In this document: piece after piece, positions 51,051 to 61,416 of the stretch
Layout: the number at the start of each line of letters is the position of its first letter
How positions within the stretch are numbered: the first letter of the stretch is position 1
NCBI GenBank assembly: GCA_018401885.1
Contig: JAGYKB010000001.1
Coordinates: 310,001 to 374,000 of the forward strand
Reading direction: 5' to 3'
Source of the DNA: Gammaproteobacteria bacterium
GTDB taxonomy: Bacteria > Pseudomonadota > Gammaproteobacteria > Pseudomonadales > Pseudohongiellaceae
DNA: 64,000 nt
Program-made: the position numbers and the translations under genes
Notes under the pieces: model-generated
Databases searched by the model: none
What the model was told of the DNA's origin: nothing
What the model saw: the letters and a program-made list of their open reading frames with translations, nothing else

Positions 51051-51665
51051 TTATTGCTGATTAGCTTCAACTGGGTTGTCGCGCTCTTCAAGGCGCAGAG
51101 TGAATGGCGGATCATACGTACGCGGCTCTTGCTCGAGAATGATTTGAGTACGAGGCGGTGTGATGAAACGTGTGTTCTCATCCTCGCCATTTCTCAGACG
51201 GAGCGTCAATTCCTGCTCGGCCTTTATTAGCGAAGGGAGACGTGCCGCCTCTCCAAACGAAAAGCTAAAGCTTCCTCGTATGAGGCGATCTTCTTCATCC
51301 AGAATGGCCCATTCGGCCGTGTAATAGTCTGCAGCTTTGAGCTCTGGCAAAAACCATTCGAAACTGCTCGACAGTCGCGGGCTGTAACGAAAGCTAATAT
51401 CTACCCACTCGTGTGCTTGATCCCTCAAAATCAGTTTAACCAAATGCACTTTTTGAGGGAAAAGGAGTCCTAATTTTTCGGGAGAATAGTCAAACACAGA
51501 ATCGTCCATCGGGGTCGTTTGCGTTTTGGCAACAATGCCTGAAAAATCTACAGCTGCACGCGGATAAGTCGCCACCGCTGAGGGGGTCTGCGCAGAAGCC
51601 GTATAGACGTAGAGCATTAACCACACTGCCGCAAGCATTCTCCGAGCGCAGACTCTCTTTTGCAT
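51051..51665 (-). CDS. Divergent CopC-like secreted protein A
   Basis: MDDSVFDYSPEKLGLLFPQKVHLVKLILRD...YYTAEWAILDEEDRLIRGSFSFSFG; CopC-like order but lacks DGH. Confidence 0.65.
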   Translation of the reverse strand: MQKRVCARRMLAAVWLMLYVYTASAQTPSAVATYPRAAVDFSGIVAKTQTTPMDDSVFDYSPEKLGLLFPQKVHLVKLILRDQAHEWVDISFRYSPRLSSSFEWFLPELKAADYYTAEWAILDEEDRLIRGSFSFSFGEAARLPSLIKAEQELTLRLRNGEDENTRFITPPRTQIILEQEPRTYDPPFTLRLEERDNPVEANQQ

Positions 51666-51925
51666 TATCTCCTTCCTGCATCCTTTGACATTGTGTGCTT
51701 TCACATTCTTCTCGCTCGACATTACTCTATTATCGCCTGTAACGCTCGTATCGACTATGGCGATTCCAATTCTCAAATTTCTGCGCTTGCTATCAGCAAC
51801 ATTCGGATAAATTGCTGTGAAGGCTTCGATAAACTAGAGCCATCTTTGTTGCACTCACCTATAATCATTAAGAATATTACACGCCCGAGATAGGGGCAAT
51901 CATCGCACTAGAAAAGGTTTTCTTC

Positions 51926-52726
51926 GTGACCGGCAATTCCCTGCAAGACATTTTAGATAGACTTCAACACAGCACAAAAAACGAAACTTCTTTTGATGAA
52001 AACTGGTCTCAGGGCCGCGCGGCATTCGGCGGGCTCGTTGCAGCTTTTGCCAGCCTGAGCATGAAGAAAGAGCTCGATCCACCACCGCCTTTGCGCTCAC
52101 TCATGGCCTCTTTTATCGCCCCGCTACCGCCAGCACCGCTCTTGGTGGAAGCGGCTGTGCAGCGCCAGGGGCGGAACGTCACCCAATGCAGCGCTACCGT
52201 GATCAGCGGAGGTAATCCAGCACTTCAGGCCCTCGGGGTATTTGGACAGGCTCGCAAAGGGATTCGTGTCGATGCTGCCCCGCTAATCGATCCTTTGCCT
52301 CGCAGCGAAGGCATTCCGTTCGCCGACTATGCAGCTCGCATGCCTACCTTTCTTAACCAGTTCGAAGGTTGCTGGGTTGGAGACGCTATGCCGTTCTCGG
52401 GCTCGCGATCGCGACGCCTTAATATGTGGGTGAGACATCGCTGTGATATGTCTGACTATCCGGCGGAAAAGATAATCGCCATCGCGGATATGCCGCCTCC
52501 TGTTCTCCTCTGCCATTACGAAAAACCCTTCGTCCCCGCGAGTTCAGTGAGCTGGGGATTGGAGTTCCTCGTTGATCCCGCCGAAGTTCAAGGTGATTGG
52601 TTCTACTTAGATTTTGATCTCGATGCCGCGGCAGACGGATATACCCAGCAAAGTGGACGAATATATGAAGAATCGGGCAGACTATGTGCACTGTCGAGGC
52701 AGTGTATGGCGTATTTCGAGCAGTAG
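51926..52726 (+). CDS. Thioesterase family protein (acyl-CoA thioesterase-like double hotdog)
   Basis: QGRAAFGGLVAAFASLSMKK; LRSLMASFIAPLPPAPLLVEAAVQRQGRNVTQCSATV. Confidence 0.82.
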   Translation: MTGNSLQDILDRLQHSTKNETSFDENWSQGRAAFGGLVAAFASLSMKKELDPPPPLRSLMASFIAPLPPAPLLVEAAVQRQGRNVTQCSATVISGGNPALQALGVFGQARKGIRVDAAPLIDPLPRSEGIPFADYAARMPTFLNQFEGCWVGDAMPFSGSRSRRLNMWVRHRCDMSDYPAEKIIAIADMPPPVLLCHYEKPFVPASSVSWGLEFLVDPAEVQGDWFYLDFDLDAAADGYTQQSGRIYEESGRLCALSRQCMAYFEQ

Positions 52727-52791
52727 CTCAGCGCCGGCAGAAGCCCGGCTCCAATAGACACAGCGTGAGAGAACGAGAGGAGGACAGGATA

Positions 52792-53325
52792 ATGTACGGC
52801 AGACTTCAGAGGAATCAGCGAAACGAGAATCGGGTTTTACGGTCTCGATGGACTGCGCTGTCTTTTTTCGCTGCCTTCGCGTGTCTGACAATTCAGCTAC
52901 CCAATCACGCCATGGCTCAGCATAGTCACGGTGTTCTAACACCAGGTGTGACCTTTCCAACCGACGACTCTGTGCTCGATGAGTCACCCCAGATGATTAT
53001 GATGAGCTTCAGAGTCGATGTCACACTCCTCAAGTTAGCTCTCTACACAGCCGAAGGTCAGTGGATAAACATTGGCTTCGGCTATGACCCTAACCGCATG
53101 GCAGACAGCTTTGCCTATCCGCTCGGGTTTGAACTGCCCGAATCAGAGTATTATATCGCCCGCTGGTCGGTTACCGATGGAAAGCGCGGCTTACTTAATG
53201 GCGAATTTAAATTTTCGATCGGTGACGAGGCAATACGCCCTTCCGAAATTATCGCCAGCAAAGTAAGTGATGCTGTCGAAAGTCTGCCGTCTACTGGTTC
53301 CTACCGCGTAGTGCCAAAAGAATAA
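52792..53325 (+). CDS. Divergent CopC-like secreted protein B
   Basis: HSHGVLTPGVTFPTDDSVLDESPQMIMMSFRVDVTLLKLALY...YYIARWSVTDGKRGLLNGEFKFSIG. Confidence 0.65.
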   Translation: MYGRLQRNQRNENRVLRSRWTALSFFAAFACLTIQLPNHAMAQHSHGVLTPGVTFPTDDSVLDESPQMIMMSFRVDVTLLKLALYTAEGQWINIGFGYDPNRMADSFAYPLGFELPESEYYIARWSVTDGKRGLLNGEFKFSIGDEAIRPSEIIASKVSDAVESLPSTGSYRVVPKE

Positions 53326-53342
53326 CTCCCGATCAGCTCTGC

Positions 53343-54080
53343 CTATTTAAACAAAAAGCCCTGGCCTGCCAAAAACTCACGCATGTGTGGGCGCGATTTT
53401 TCGGACAACAACATAGCAACTTGTTCGGACCAACTGATACCGTGCCCCCCACCCGTGCGCGTTGCATAGTACTCCCTAATTGTCTCATCGTAGCGGGCTA
53501 TGGCTTCCTCATCGCCCTCTTCGTTGTAGCGCTCTTGTTTTAGAATCACTGGTAACGGCAGCCTAGGTTTAACTTCAGGATCTTGGTCGGGGTAGCCAAG
53601 ACAGAGGCCGAACACAGGATAGACGCCCCGCGGCAGCTCGAGCAAATCTGACACCTCTTGCGGATTATTGCGCAGGCCGCCGATGTAACAGATGCCAAGA
53701 CCAACCGATTCGGCCGCGACCACCAAATTCTGAGCCATCAGGGCAACGTCCACTGTGGCGATAATAAACTGCTCAGTGTAGTCGCCTTCAAACTCTTTGC
53801 CGTATTTGTGGCAATAATTTCCGGCTCGCTTCAGATCGGCGCACAGTACTAAAAACTCTGCCGCAGTCTCGACATAGGCCTGCCCTCCTGCGCAGCGCGC
53901 AAGCGTCTTGCGCTTTTCAGGATCAGTCACCCGAATGAGGGTTGCACCTTGCAGGAAACTCGACGTGGCGGCCGCTTGCGCTGCCGTGCAAAGTGTTTCG
54001 AGCAGCCCTGCAGGAAGCGGCTGATCGGTGAATTTTCGAATGCTGCGGTGCGCAGCGAGAAGTTCTAAGGTTGAATTCAT
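53343..54080 (-). CDS. NfsA-like nitroreductase family oxidoreductase
   Basis: AHRSIRKFTDQPLPAGLLETLCTAAQAAATSSFLQG; GLGICYIGGLRNNPQEVSDLLELPRGVYPVFGLCLGYP. Confidence 0.9.
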   Translation of the reverse strand: MNSTLELLAAHRSIRKFTDQPLPAGLLETLCTAAQAAATSSFLQGATLIRVTDPEKRKTLARCAGGQAYVETAAEFLVLCADLKRAGNYCHKYGKEFEGDYTEQFIIATVDVALMAQNLVVAAESVGLGICYIGGLRNNPQEVSDLLELPRGVYPVFGLCLGYPDQDPEVKPRLPLPVILKQERYNEEGDEEAIARYDETIREYYATRTGGGHGISWSEQVAMLLSEKSRPHMREFLAGQGFLFK

Positions 54081-54148
54081 GACTAATAGCCTTGCTTCGG
54101 GTTATATCTGGGGTTGTAGGTGAGTTGGTAATTTGATTCTAAACAGCG

Positions 54149-55306
54149 TTACTTAAGCCCACTAAGAAATGCAGGCACCGCCTCATTAGCAGCGTTTGTT
54201 TCACCATTGAACAAAAGTACCATACCGATGTTGGCAGACGGAATAAATGCCATCTCGGAACGGTAACCTCGCACGCCTCCGCCATGATGTACAACGCGCA
54301 CACCCTCAATATCGAATACACGCCATCCAATGGCATAGTAAGCCTTCTCTAAACCTTCCCAGCGATTAAAGTAATTTCCATTCGGCGTCTCAATGATTGG
54401 CGTATGCAAGTCATTCAACATCATTGGTGATAGCACCTCGGGAAATCCACCAAGATTTGCTCTGAGCCACAGTGCCATATCGAACACGCTAGCATTAATT
54501 CCAGCGGCGGGAGCAGCCGAATAGTAGGCGGAGTTAGTGCTTGTCGGTCGCCACTGTTTACGCACACGCCGATGCGGGCTAGTCGCGTTATCGCTGGACA
54601 AAAACGGCTCAAGTCCAACCGACGCCGTCGTCATCCCGAGCGGTTTGAAGAGCTTTTCCTCAACATAACGCTCATACTCTTCCCCAGTGCTCGCCTCGAC
54701 AACGTCGGCAATCAAAGAGAACACAACGTTCTGGTAGCCATAGCAGGTGCCGGGCTTGCATACTGCGGGAATTTCGGAAAACCGCGGCTTGATTTTGGCG
54801 TACTCAATGCCGTCGTCGAGGAGATTGGAATAAGAATGTGGCATAAGTCCGGTCGAGTGACTGGCAACTTGGCGAAGCGTTATCTCCCTATAAGACCGCC
54901 CATTGCCTAACCGCATACTCGGAAAAATATCGCTTAACCTGCTGTCCCACGACTGCTGCTTAGTATCTACGACTAAGGTCGCGGCTGCACCAGCGAACGT
55001 CTTCGACATCGAAGCGATTCTAAAAAGTGAATTCGAGGTGACAAGCGGTTCTTTATCGACCGATCGGCGACCCCAAGTTTCGAGGTGCAGCACTTCATCG
55101 CGGTTAACGATTGCGACCGCTACACCGGGAATGTCGACGCTCGTTTTTGTCTCCTCGATCCATGACAGAAAAGGTGCAGGATCATAATCACCCAGCGCGA
55201 TAGAACTTGTTGATGTCGTCAGTACGACACTTAGGCGGAGCAGAGTTACATTCCACTTGGCGACACTTCCAAAAAAATATCGAGTCAGTAATTTGATCAA
55301 AGGCAT
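54149..55306 (-). CDS. Serine hydrolase, beta-lactamase (class C-like) family
   Basis: FRIASMSKTFAG (SxxK), CYGYQNVVFSL (YxN), VRVVHHGGGVRGYRS. Confidence 0.88.
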   Translation of the reverse strand: MPLIKLLTRYFFGSVAKWNVTLLRLSVVLTTSTSSIALGDYDPAPFLSWIEETKTSVDIPGVAVAIVNRDEVLHLETWGRRSVDKEPLVTSNSLFRIASMSKTFAGAAATLVVDTKQQSWDSRLSDIFPSMRLGNGRSYREITLRQVASHSTGLMPHSYSNLLDDGIEYAKIKPRFSEIPAVCKPGTCYGYQNVVFSLIADVVEASTGEEYERYVEEKLFKPLGMTTASVGLEPFLSSDNATSPHRRVRKQWRPTSTNSAYYSAAPAAGINASVFDMALWLRANLGGFPEVLSPMMLNDLHTPIIETPNGNYFNRWEGLEKAYYAIGWRVFDIEGVRVVHHGGGVRGYRSEMAFIPSANIGMVLLFNGETNAANEAVPAFLSGLK

Positions 55307-55489
55307 TTAAAAAAACCAATCGAGTTGAGACCAAGGTTTGAAGGCGCTAGTAAGAGATGTCTTTAACGAGCCTTATTGCGAGGGCCTTCGCAGTTGTTGG
55401 TAAAAGTCATGACGCGTACTTTGATTTGCGTCCTTCATTTCCATCGGCAGAGACGAGAGGTTTCTTGAGCAAGACCTATCCCGCGGCGC

Positions 55490-56419
55490 TCAGTGCGAAC
55501 TCGGGCCTAGCGCGGTAGTGAGCACTGCCGCGACAACCAAAAGAGCCGCTGCTCCACAAATTTCTCTGTCGATGCTTCGGACCAGTTTCTGATTGCCGCC
55601 CGGCAGTGAGAGAGCGGGAACGTAGCGCCACTTGTTAAGTGCTGCAATGATGAGCAAGGCGGTAAAGGCCATTAATTTGAGCAGCATAAGGCGCCCGTAA
55701 TCTGTTCTGAATAGATCCGCAACATCGATCAAGGAGAGCAACATGGCGATCCCTGTGATGACGAGTGTAGCAACTAGGCCAATACCTAGACGGCTGAAAC
55801 GGGCCATTTGCATGATCAGCGGGTTAGTTTCCATATCGACACAGCACCAACGCAAGGGTAGAAGCATGCCTAGCCAGATGCTCATTGCCGCAACATGAAT
55901 TGTCAGCGCTGCCCGCACCCATGGGTCGAGCAGCGAGATGTGGCCTGACAGTGTAAATCCGTAGGCAACGAGCGTTAGCGCAAGCGCCTGCCCAAAAGAG
56001 GCAATGTGATAAAACACAGGTTCCGGTGATTTTCTCTGCGCGTTCAATGTCTTTAGCAGCGAGAGAACTAAGAGCGCGGAGAGCGCGAAACCTGCCCCTC
56101 TAAACGCGGCGGATTCCCACACTGGAGTACCGCGCAAAAACAAAACAAGATCGATATCGAACATGCCCATGAGGCCTGCATCGTTAATCTGACCTGCCTG
56201 TATAAGAACCGGCGCCAAACTCGAATGGAACCCGAGAAGCGCACCCAGAAGGCAATAGGACAGCAGTCGACCGTGACCCTCGCGGCTGCCGTTATGATAA
56301 CCACGAAGGGCAGCAATCCCCCCTGCAGACGCTATAACGCCCGCAAAGATACCAACTTTTGCTAGGATTGCTAGAATTGTCCAAACCGCAGAGGCCATCA
56401 AAGAGTAAACCGCAATCAA
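55490..56419 (-). CDS. copD: Copper resistance D family protein
   Basis: Multi-TM; LLDPWVRAALTIHVAAMSIWLGMLLPLRW; GRLMLLKLMAFTALLIIAALNKWRYVPAL. Confidence 0.85.
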   Translation of the reverse strand: MIAVYSLMASAVWTILAILAKVGIFAGVIASAGGIAALRGYHNGSREGHGRLLSYCLLGALLGFHSSLAPVLIQAGQINDAGLMGMFDIDLVLFLRGTPVWESAAFRGAGFALSALLVLSLLKTLNAQRKSPEPVFYHIASFGQALALTLVAYGFTLSGHISLLDPWVRAALTIHVAAMSIWLGMLLPLRWCCVDMETNPLIMQMARFSRLGIGLVATLVITGIAMLLSLIDVADLFRTDYGRLMLLKLMAFTALLIIAALNKWRYVPALSLPGGNQKLVRSIDREICGAAALLVVAAVLTTALGPSSH

Positions 56420-56437
56420 TAATGTATTTTTGACGCG

Positions 56438-56854
56438 CTAGTGCCCAGCACCCTCTTGAGCAGCAGGCATCCCGATGCCAAAATTAAAGTGGCCAGCAAC
56501 AGTATGACCATCTGCGCCGATAATCGAAAACTCGAGCGCATAGGCGCCGGGCGAGAGCTCCGGAACTGGTATAGCGAACGAAGACGCCGCGGTCGGATTG
56601 GGCTTAAAACCAACCTCCACTTCCTCTTCTCCAATTTTTAAATTCAGTTTCACCAATCTAACCTGACCATTGAATTCTAGCGCTAGCTCGCTGGGCGAGC
56701 CTTCAAGGGTAGCGCCGTCAGCAGGAACAGACGACTTAAGCACATTATGAGCGCTAACTATCGAACTCACAAAAACACAGGCAATCAGTACCACGCAGCG
56801 CATGCTCATAGTCATCAGAGAGAATGCTTGCGAGCTTACAAACTTGATTTTCAT
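56438..56854 (-). CDS. copC: Copper resistance protein CopC
   Basis: SAHNVLKSSVPADGATLEGSPSELALEFNGQVRLVKLNL; GADGHTVAGHFNFGIG. Confidence 0.88.
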   Translation of the reverse strand: MKIKFVSSQAFSLMTMSMRCVVLIACVFVSSIVSAHNVLKSSVPADGATLEGSPSELALEFNGQVRLVKLNLKIGEEEVEVGFKPNPTAASSFAIPVPELSPGAYALEFSIIGADGHTVAGHFNFGIGMPAAQEGAGH

Positions 56855-57070
56855 TTTTTCTCCTAAAATAAACCGACATTGCACGTTACCGAGCGTTTAG
56901 AAAACTCTCCGACGCCCAATCGGAGCCGCTCAAAGAAAGGAAGCGAGCGACTTGTTAGATACTAAGTATGTCAGGAGTATTCATCAGCACCTAGATGCAA
57001 TTTGCAAAGTGCCCGCGACAAAATGTCGCAGTTTGTGGATCTAGATGGGCTATTCTCGTCAGTACATTTA

Positions 57071-57105
57071 GCAAAAAAAAAGCAGAGGCCTTAACCTCTG
57101 CTTTT
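57071..57105 (-). terminator. Rho-independent terminator for the minus-strand acyl-CoA dehydrogenase gene cluster
   Basis: aaaagcagagg-ccttaa-cctctgctttt; on minus strand stem is followed by a T-run. Confidence 0.85.
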
Positions 57106-57128
57106 ACATTTAATTCTCGCGTTACGAA

Positions 57129-57160
57129 TGCTCATTGAGCTTGCTTACTCTCAATGAGCA
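57129..57160. repeat. 11-bp perfect inverted repeat
   Basis: tgctcattgag-cttgcttact-ctcaatgagca. Confidence 0.8.
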
Positions 57161-57198
57161 GGCAGCGAGACAGTGACGGCTTGCTGGGTGCGCAGATA

Positions 57199-58416
57199 TC
57201 AACTGTATTTTGCCAGCTCTTTGCGCGCAATAACGCGTCTATGAACTTCATCGGGCCCATCGGCAAGCCTCAGCGTGCGCTGGCTCGTCCAGAGCGATGC
57301 AAGCGGGAAGTCCTGAGAGATACCTGCAGCACCATGCATCTGAATAGCTCTGTCGATTACACGAAGCGCCATGTTGGGCACCGCAACTTTGATTTGCGAT
57401 ATGGCATCGCGAGCAGCCTTATTTCCGATAGTATCCATGAGGTATGCCGCCTTGAACGTTAAAAGCCTGCACATCTCAATTTCGATACGACTATCAGCGA
57501 TTACATCGTAGTTGCCGCCAAGCTCCGCGAGCGGCTTACCAAATGCCTCTCGACTTACAGCGCGCTCGCACATGAGCTCCAAAGCCTTCTCCGCCGCGCC
57601 AATTGATCGCATGCAGTGATGTATGCGACCCGGCCCAAGGCGGCCTTGCGAAATTTCGAAGCCACGACCGCGACCAAGAATAATATTGCTTTCGGGTACG
57701 CGTACGTTGTGGAATTTGATATGCATGTGGCCGTGGGGCGCGTCATCTTTACCAAAGACGTGCATAGGGCGAACAACTTCGACACCCTCTGCGTCCATTG
57801 GCACAAGTATTTGCGACTGCCGGTTATGCTTGGGCGCATCAGGGTCTGTAACGACCATAGTGATCATAATCTTGCAACGCGCATCTCCGGCACCAGAAAT
57901 ATAGAACTTCTCGCCGTTTATCACCCACTCGTCGCCGTCTAACACCGCGCTTGTTGAGATATTCGTCGCGTCCGAAGAGGCGACACCGGGCTCAGTCATC
58001 GCGAACGCAGAGCGAATTTCTCCTGCTAGCAAGGGCAAAAGCCACTGCTGCTTTTGCTCCTCAGACCCATAACGCTCGAGCACTTCCATATTACCTGTGT
58101 CTGGCGCACTGCAGTTCATAGCTTCTGAAGCGAGGCGGCTGCGCCCCATGATTTCCGCTAGGTGGGCGTACTCAAGATTCGAAATCCCAGCGCCACCTTG
58201 ACTCTTAGGCAAGAAAAAATTCCAAAGCCCTTGTTGCCGCGCCTCTGCCTTGAGGCTCTCCATGATTTCGTCCTGACGTGGCGTATGCGACCAGCGATCG
58301 CCAACGCTAACTTCGTCATGGTATTCCTGCTCGACTGGCTCGACCTTCTCTTCCACAAACTTGCGAATCTTCTCACGAATAACAACGAGCTCGTCTGATA
58401 GTCCTAAATTCATCAT
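57199..58416 (-). CDS. Acyl-CoA dehydrogenase family protein
   Basis: [54 protein letters not shown]. Confidence 0.95.
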   Translation of the reverse strand: MMNLGLSDELVVIREKIRKFVEEKVEPVEQEYHDEVSVGDRWSHTPRQDEIMESLKAEARQQGLWNFFLPKSQGGAGISNLEYAHLAEIMGRSRLASEAMNCSAPDTGNMEVLERYGSEEQKQQWLLPLLAGEIRSAFAMTEPGVASSDATNISTSAVLDGDEWVINGEKFYISGAGDARCKIMITMVVTDPDAPKHNRQSQILVPMDAEGVEVVRPMHVFGKDDAPHGHMHIKFHNVRVPESNIILGRGRGFEISQGRLGPGRIHHCMRSIGAAEKALELMCERAVSREAFGKPLAELGGNYDVIADSRIEIEMCRLLTFKAAYLMDTIGNKAARDAISQIKVAVPNMALRVIDRAIQMHGAAGISQDFPLASLWTSQRTLRLADGPDEVHRRVIARKELAKYS

Positions 58417-58464
58417 GGCATTTACCCTTTACTGTGTACTTTTGAAATTAAATTGGATTCGTAA

Positions 58465-59229
58465 TCAGCTCGCAATCGTGCCGCCGCCGTCAATAACGAG
58501 TGTCTGGCCCGTCGTAAAACTACCTGCCTGCGACGCCAAAAACACCGCAGCGCCAGCGATTTCGTCGGGTTCACCGATGCGGCGCAGTGGATAATTCTTC
58601 ACCGTAGCGGCGTAAATGTCGGGGTTCTCCCAAAGCGCTTTCGCAAAATCTGTGCGCACAAGGCCCGGCGCGATGCAGTTGACTCGCACATTCTTAGGCC
58701 CCCATTCTACTGCCAAATTGCGTGCGATCTGCATATCAGCTGCTTTAGATATCGCGTAGGCACCCAAAGCATCAGTTCCTTTCAAGCCTCCGATGGACGA
58801 AATTATTACCACAGCGCCACCGCCTGATTCGGCGATTCCGGGAATGACTAGCTGGCAGAGCCGATGCACACTGCCTATATTTGCATGCATAATTTTGTCA
58901 AAGGCTTCATCGGGAATATCCTGTGATTTCCCAAAAAAAGGATTTAACGCTGCGTTACAAACGAGCACATCAATTTTGCCTAAAGCCGCTTTAGTCTTAT
59001 CAACTAGTTGATGTAGCTGGTCCTTATGATTGATATTGCAGGCAATACCCATTGCCTTGTGACCACGCGCAGAAATAGCCGCCGCCACTTCATCACACGC
59101 GTCTTGATTTCGGCTGGAGATCACAACCGAGGCCCCCTGCTCTGCCATACGCTCAGCAATTGCCTTACCGATACCTTTTGTAGAGCCAGTAATTAGGGCG
59201 ACTTTCCCCTCTAGACTAAATAAACTCAT
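58465..59229 (-). CDS. SDR family oxidoreductase
   Basis: VALITGSTKGIGKAIAERMAEQGA; YAISKAADMQIARNLAVEWGPKNVRVNCIAPGLVRTDF. Confidence 0.92.
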   Translation of the reverse strand: MSLFSLEGKVALITGSTKGIGKAIAERMAEQGASVVISSRNQDACDEVAAAISARGHKAMGIACNINHKDQLHQLVDKTKAALGKIDVLVCNAALNPFFGKSQDIPDEAFDKIMHANIGSVHRLCQLVIPGIAESGGGAVVIISSIGGLKGTDALGAYAISKAADMQIARNLAVEWGPKNVRVNCIAPGLVRTDFAKALWENPDIYAATVKNYPLRRIGEPDEIAGAAVFLASQAGSFTTGQTLVIDGGGTIAS

Positions 59230-59291
59230 CCCCTTATCTCCTGCTGTATCGATTCACTGTTAAATCGTTTGTTTAGGACGAAAGCCGCGCT

Positions 59292-60119
59292 TTACAGCGT
59301 CCACTCACGCTTGCCTTTCGAAATACTCGTTCCCCCATCGACAGGGATTACTGTGCCATTCGTGTAAGAACCCGCTCGCGAAGCGAGATAAACCAAAATA
59401 CCAACAATTTCCTCGGGACGCCCCACACGATGCAGAGGGCAGTCGTCTTCGATATCTGAAAGATAGTGTTCAAACACATGGTCTGTCATCTTCGACTCGA
59501 AAAAACCAGGCGCTATCGCATTGGCGGTTATGTGTTGAGCGCCCAGCTCAACAGCAAACGCTTTGGTTAGATGATGCAAAGCCGCCTTGCTCGCCGAATA
59601 AGCGAATGTCGGCACGCGTTGGACAATCGGAACGTGAATGCCATCCATAGACCCTATATTGACGATGCGTGAGGGTGAATCTGCGGTTGCGGCTCGCGCG
59701 AGCGCGGGAACTAAATCCCGCGTAAGTGCGAAAACAGCATTGAGATTCGTGTCCATAACCTTTGCGAAACCCGCATCGGGATATTCCTCAAGAGGCGCTC
59801 CCCAATTTGCACCGGCATTGTTTACGAGGATGTCGAGTGATCCAAAACGCGCCTCTACCGCTGCAACTAGTTTAGCCCTCGCCTCTTGTTTTGTGACGTC
59901 AGCAACGACTGCATTAATCTCTCCGAAAGGTGTCAAGACTTCGAGAGCTTGGGCACACTTGTCTTCGCTACGCGAGGCGATCATCACCTTTACGCCGTTT
60001 TGCAAAAGCCCTTTAGCCATGTGCAAGCCGAGACCGCTGGTACCTCCAGTCACGAGCGCTGTTTTACCGAAGAGGCCAAATAATCGGTCTATGGAGAAGT
60101 TCTCTAACGTCGAATCCAT
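59292..60119 (-). CDS. SDR family oxidoreductase
   Basis: ALVTGGTSGLGLHMAKGLLQNG; YSASKAALHHLTKAFAVELG; IPVDGGTSISKG. Confidence 0.92.
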   Translation of the reverse strand: MDSTLENFSIDRLFGLFGKTALVTGGTSGLGLHMAKGLLQNGVKVMIASRSEDKCAQALEVLTPFGEINAVVADVTKQEARAKLVAAVEARFGSLDILVNNAGANWGAPLEEYPDAGFAKVMDTNLNAVFALTRDLVPALARAATADSPSRIVNIGSMDGIHVPIVQRVPTFAYSASKAALHHLTKAFAVELGAQHITANAIAPGFFESKMTDHVFEHYLSDIEDDCPLHRVGRPEEIVGILVYLASRAGSYTNGTVIPVDGGTSISKGKREWTL

Positions 60120-60123
60120 CGCT

Positions 60124-61152
60124 CTAATCTATGTTCTCGTCAGCAATACGCACTAGCTGCTTGCCAAAATTTCGTCCTTTCAGCATACCTCGAAACAGCT
60201 CAGGTGCATTCTCAATCCCCTCTCCAATGGATTCGCGGAATTTGATTTTGCCTTCTTTGACCCATGCGCCTAATTGTTTAGTTGCCTCTACCCACTTCGC
60301 ATGCCATTCGGTCACCACAAAGAAACGATGCTCGGGGACTTCATCCAGTTCCTTCAAGATATGAAAAGGGGTGACAGCGTTGGCCATGTCTTCGTCGTTG
60401 TAGTTCGATACATAACCGCAGATTGGAACGCGAGCGCCTGAGTTGAGGAGAGGAGCAACAGCCCGGGTAACATCGCCGCCAACATTTTCGAAATAGATAT
60501 CAATACCGTCTGGACAGGCGCCGGCGAGTTCCTCAGCGAGATTCCCTGCTTTGTAGTCAATGCAATCGTCGAAGCCCAACTCTTCTTTTACATAACGGCA
60601 TTTATCGGGGCCACCGGCGATGCCGACGGCTCGCAAGCCTTTGAGTTTAGCAATCTGCCCGACGACAGATCCGACAGCACCCGATGCAGCGGCGACGACA
60701 AGCGTCTCCCCGGCTACGGGCTTGCCAACGTCACTAAGACCGAAATACGCAGTTCGCCCCGGCATGCCGACCACACCAAGATGCGCCGAGAGTGTGCCGT
60801 TATCAAGATTAACTGCCATTAAGCGCGGATCATCGGCGTCGGCTACAATATAAGTTTGCCAGCCCATGTGCGCCGCGACCCTGTCCCCTACCTTATATTT
60901 CGCAGATTTAGACTCGACCACGATGCCAGTCGACTCTCCGGTCATCACTTCACCGATTTCTAATGACGCCACGTAGGACTTCATGTCATTCATGCGGCCC
61001 CGCATGTAGGGATCGAGTGAAAGCCAAACGACTTTAATCAAGACCTGATTATCTTCTAAAGCAGGCGTCTGTGCGGTGACGTAGTTGAAACAGTCGTCGG
61101 TTGGTTCGCCGAGCGGGCGTTTTGCAAGTAACACTTGGGTATTTTGCGTCAT
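60124..61152 (-). CDS. NADP-dependent zinc-independent medium-chain oxidoreductase (CurA-like)
   Basis: WLSLDPYMRGRMND; VVAAASGAVGSVVGQIAKLKG; YFENVGGDV. Confidence 0.92.
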   Translation of the reverse strand: MTQNTQVLLAKRPLGEPTDDCFNYVTAQTPALEDNQVLIKVVWLSLDPYMRGRMNDMKSYVASLEIGEVMTGESTGIVVESKSAKYKVGDRVAAHMGWQTYIVADADDPRLMAVNLDNGTLSAHLGVVGMPGRTAYFGLSDVGKPVAGETLVVAAASGAVGSVVGQIAKLKGLRAVGIAGGPDKCRYVKEELGFDDCIDYKAGNLAEELAGACPDGIDIYFENVGGDVTRAVAPLLNSGARVPICGYVSNYNDEDMANAVTPFHILKELDEVPEHRFFVVTEWHAKWVEATKQLGAWVKEGKIKFRESIGEGIENAPELFRGMLKGRNFGKQLVRIADENID

Positions 61153-61416
61153 AAAAGCTCCTATAAATCGCCTCGTAGGACGAGAGATTAGCAAGATGAT
61201 ACCGCTTGGCCGACGGCTACGAATCCGGTCAACCTATTAGTTAGAGCCGGAAAACTACCGTCGCTACAGGGGAGACTAACGGAGGTGCAATGTGTCGAAC
61301 CTTCACCGAGCAGGAGCTGCGCAGCGACGAGGTAATGATTAGAGTCTACTTCACCTGAACTAGCCTAACAACCTGTTCAGGGACATGATTGTATGACTGG
61401 CGGAGGCACTGTCTGA

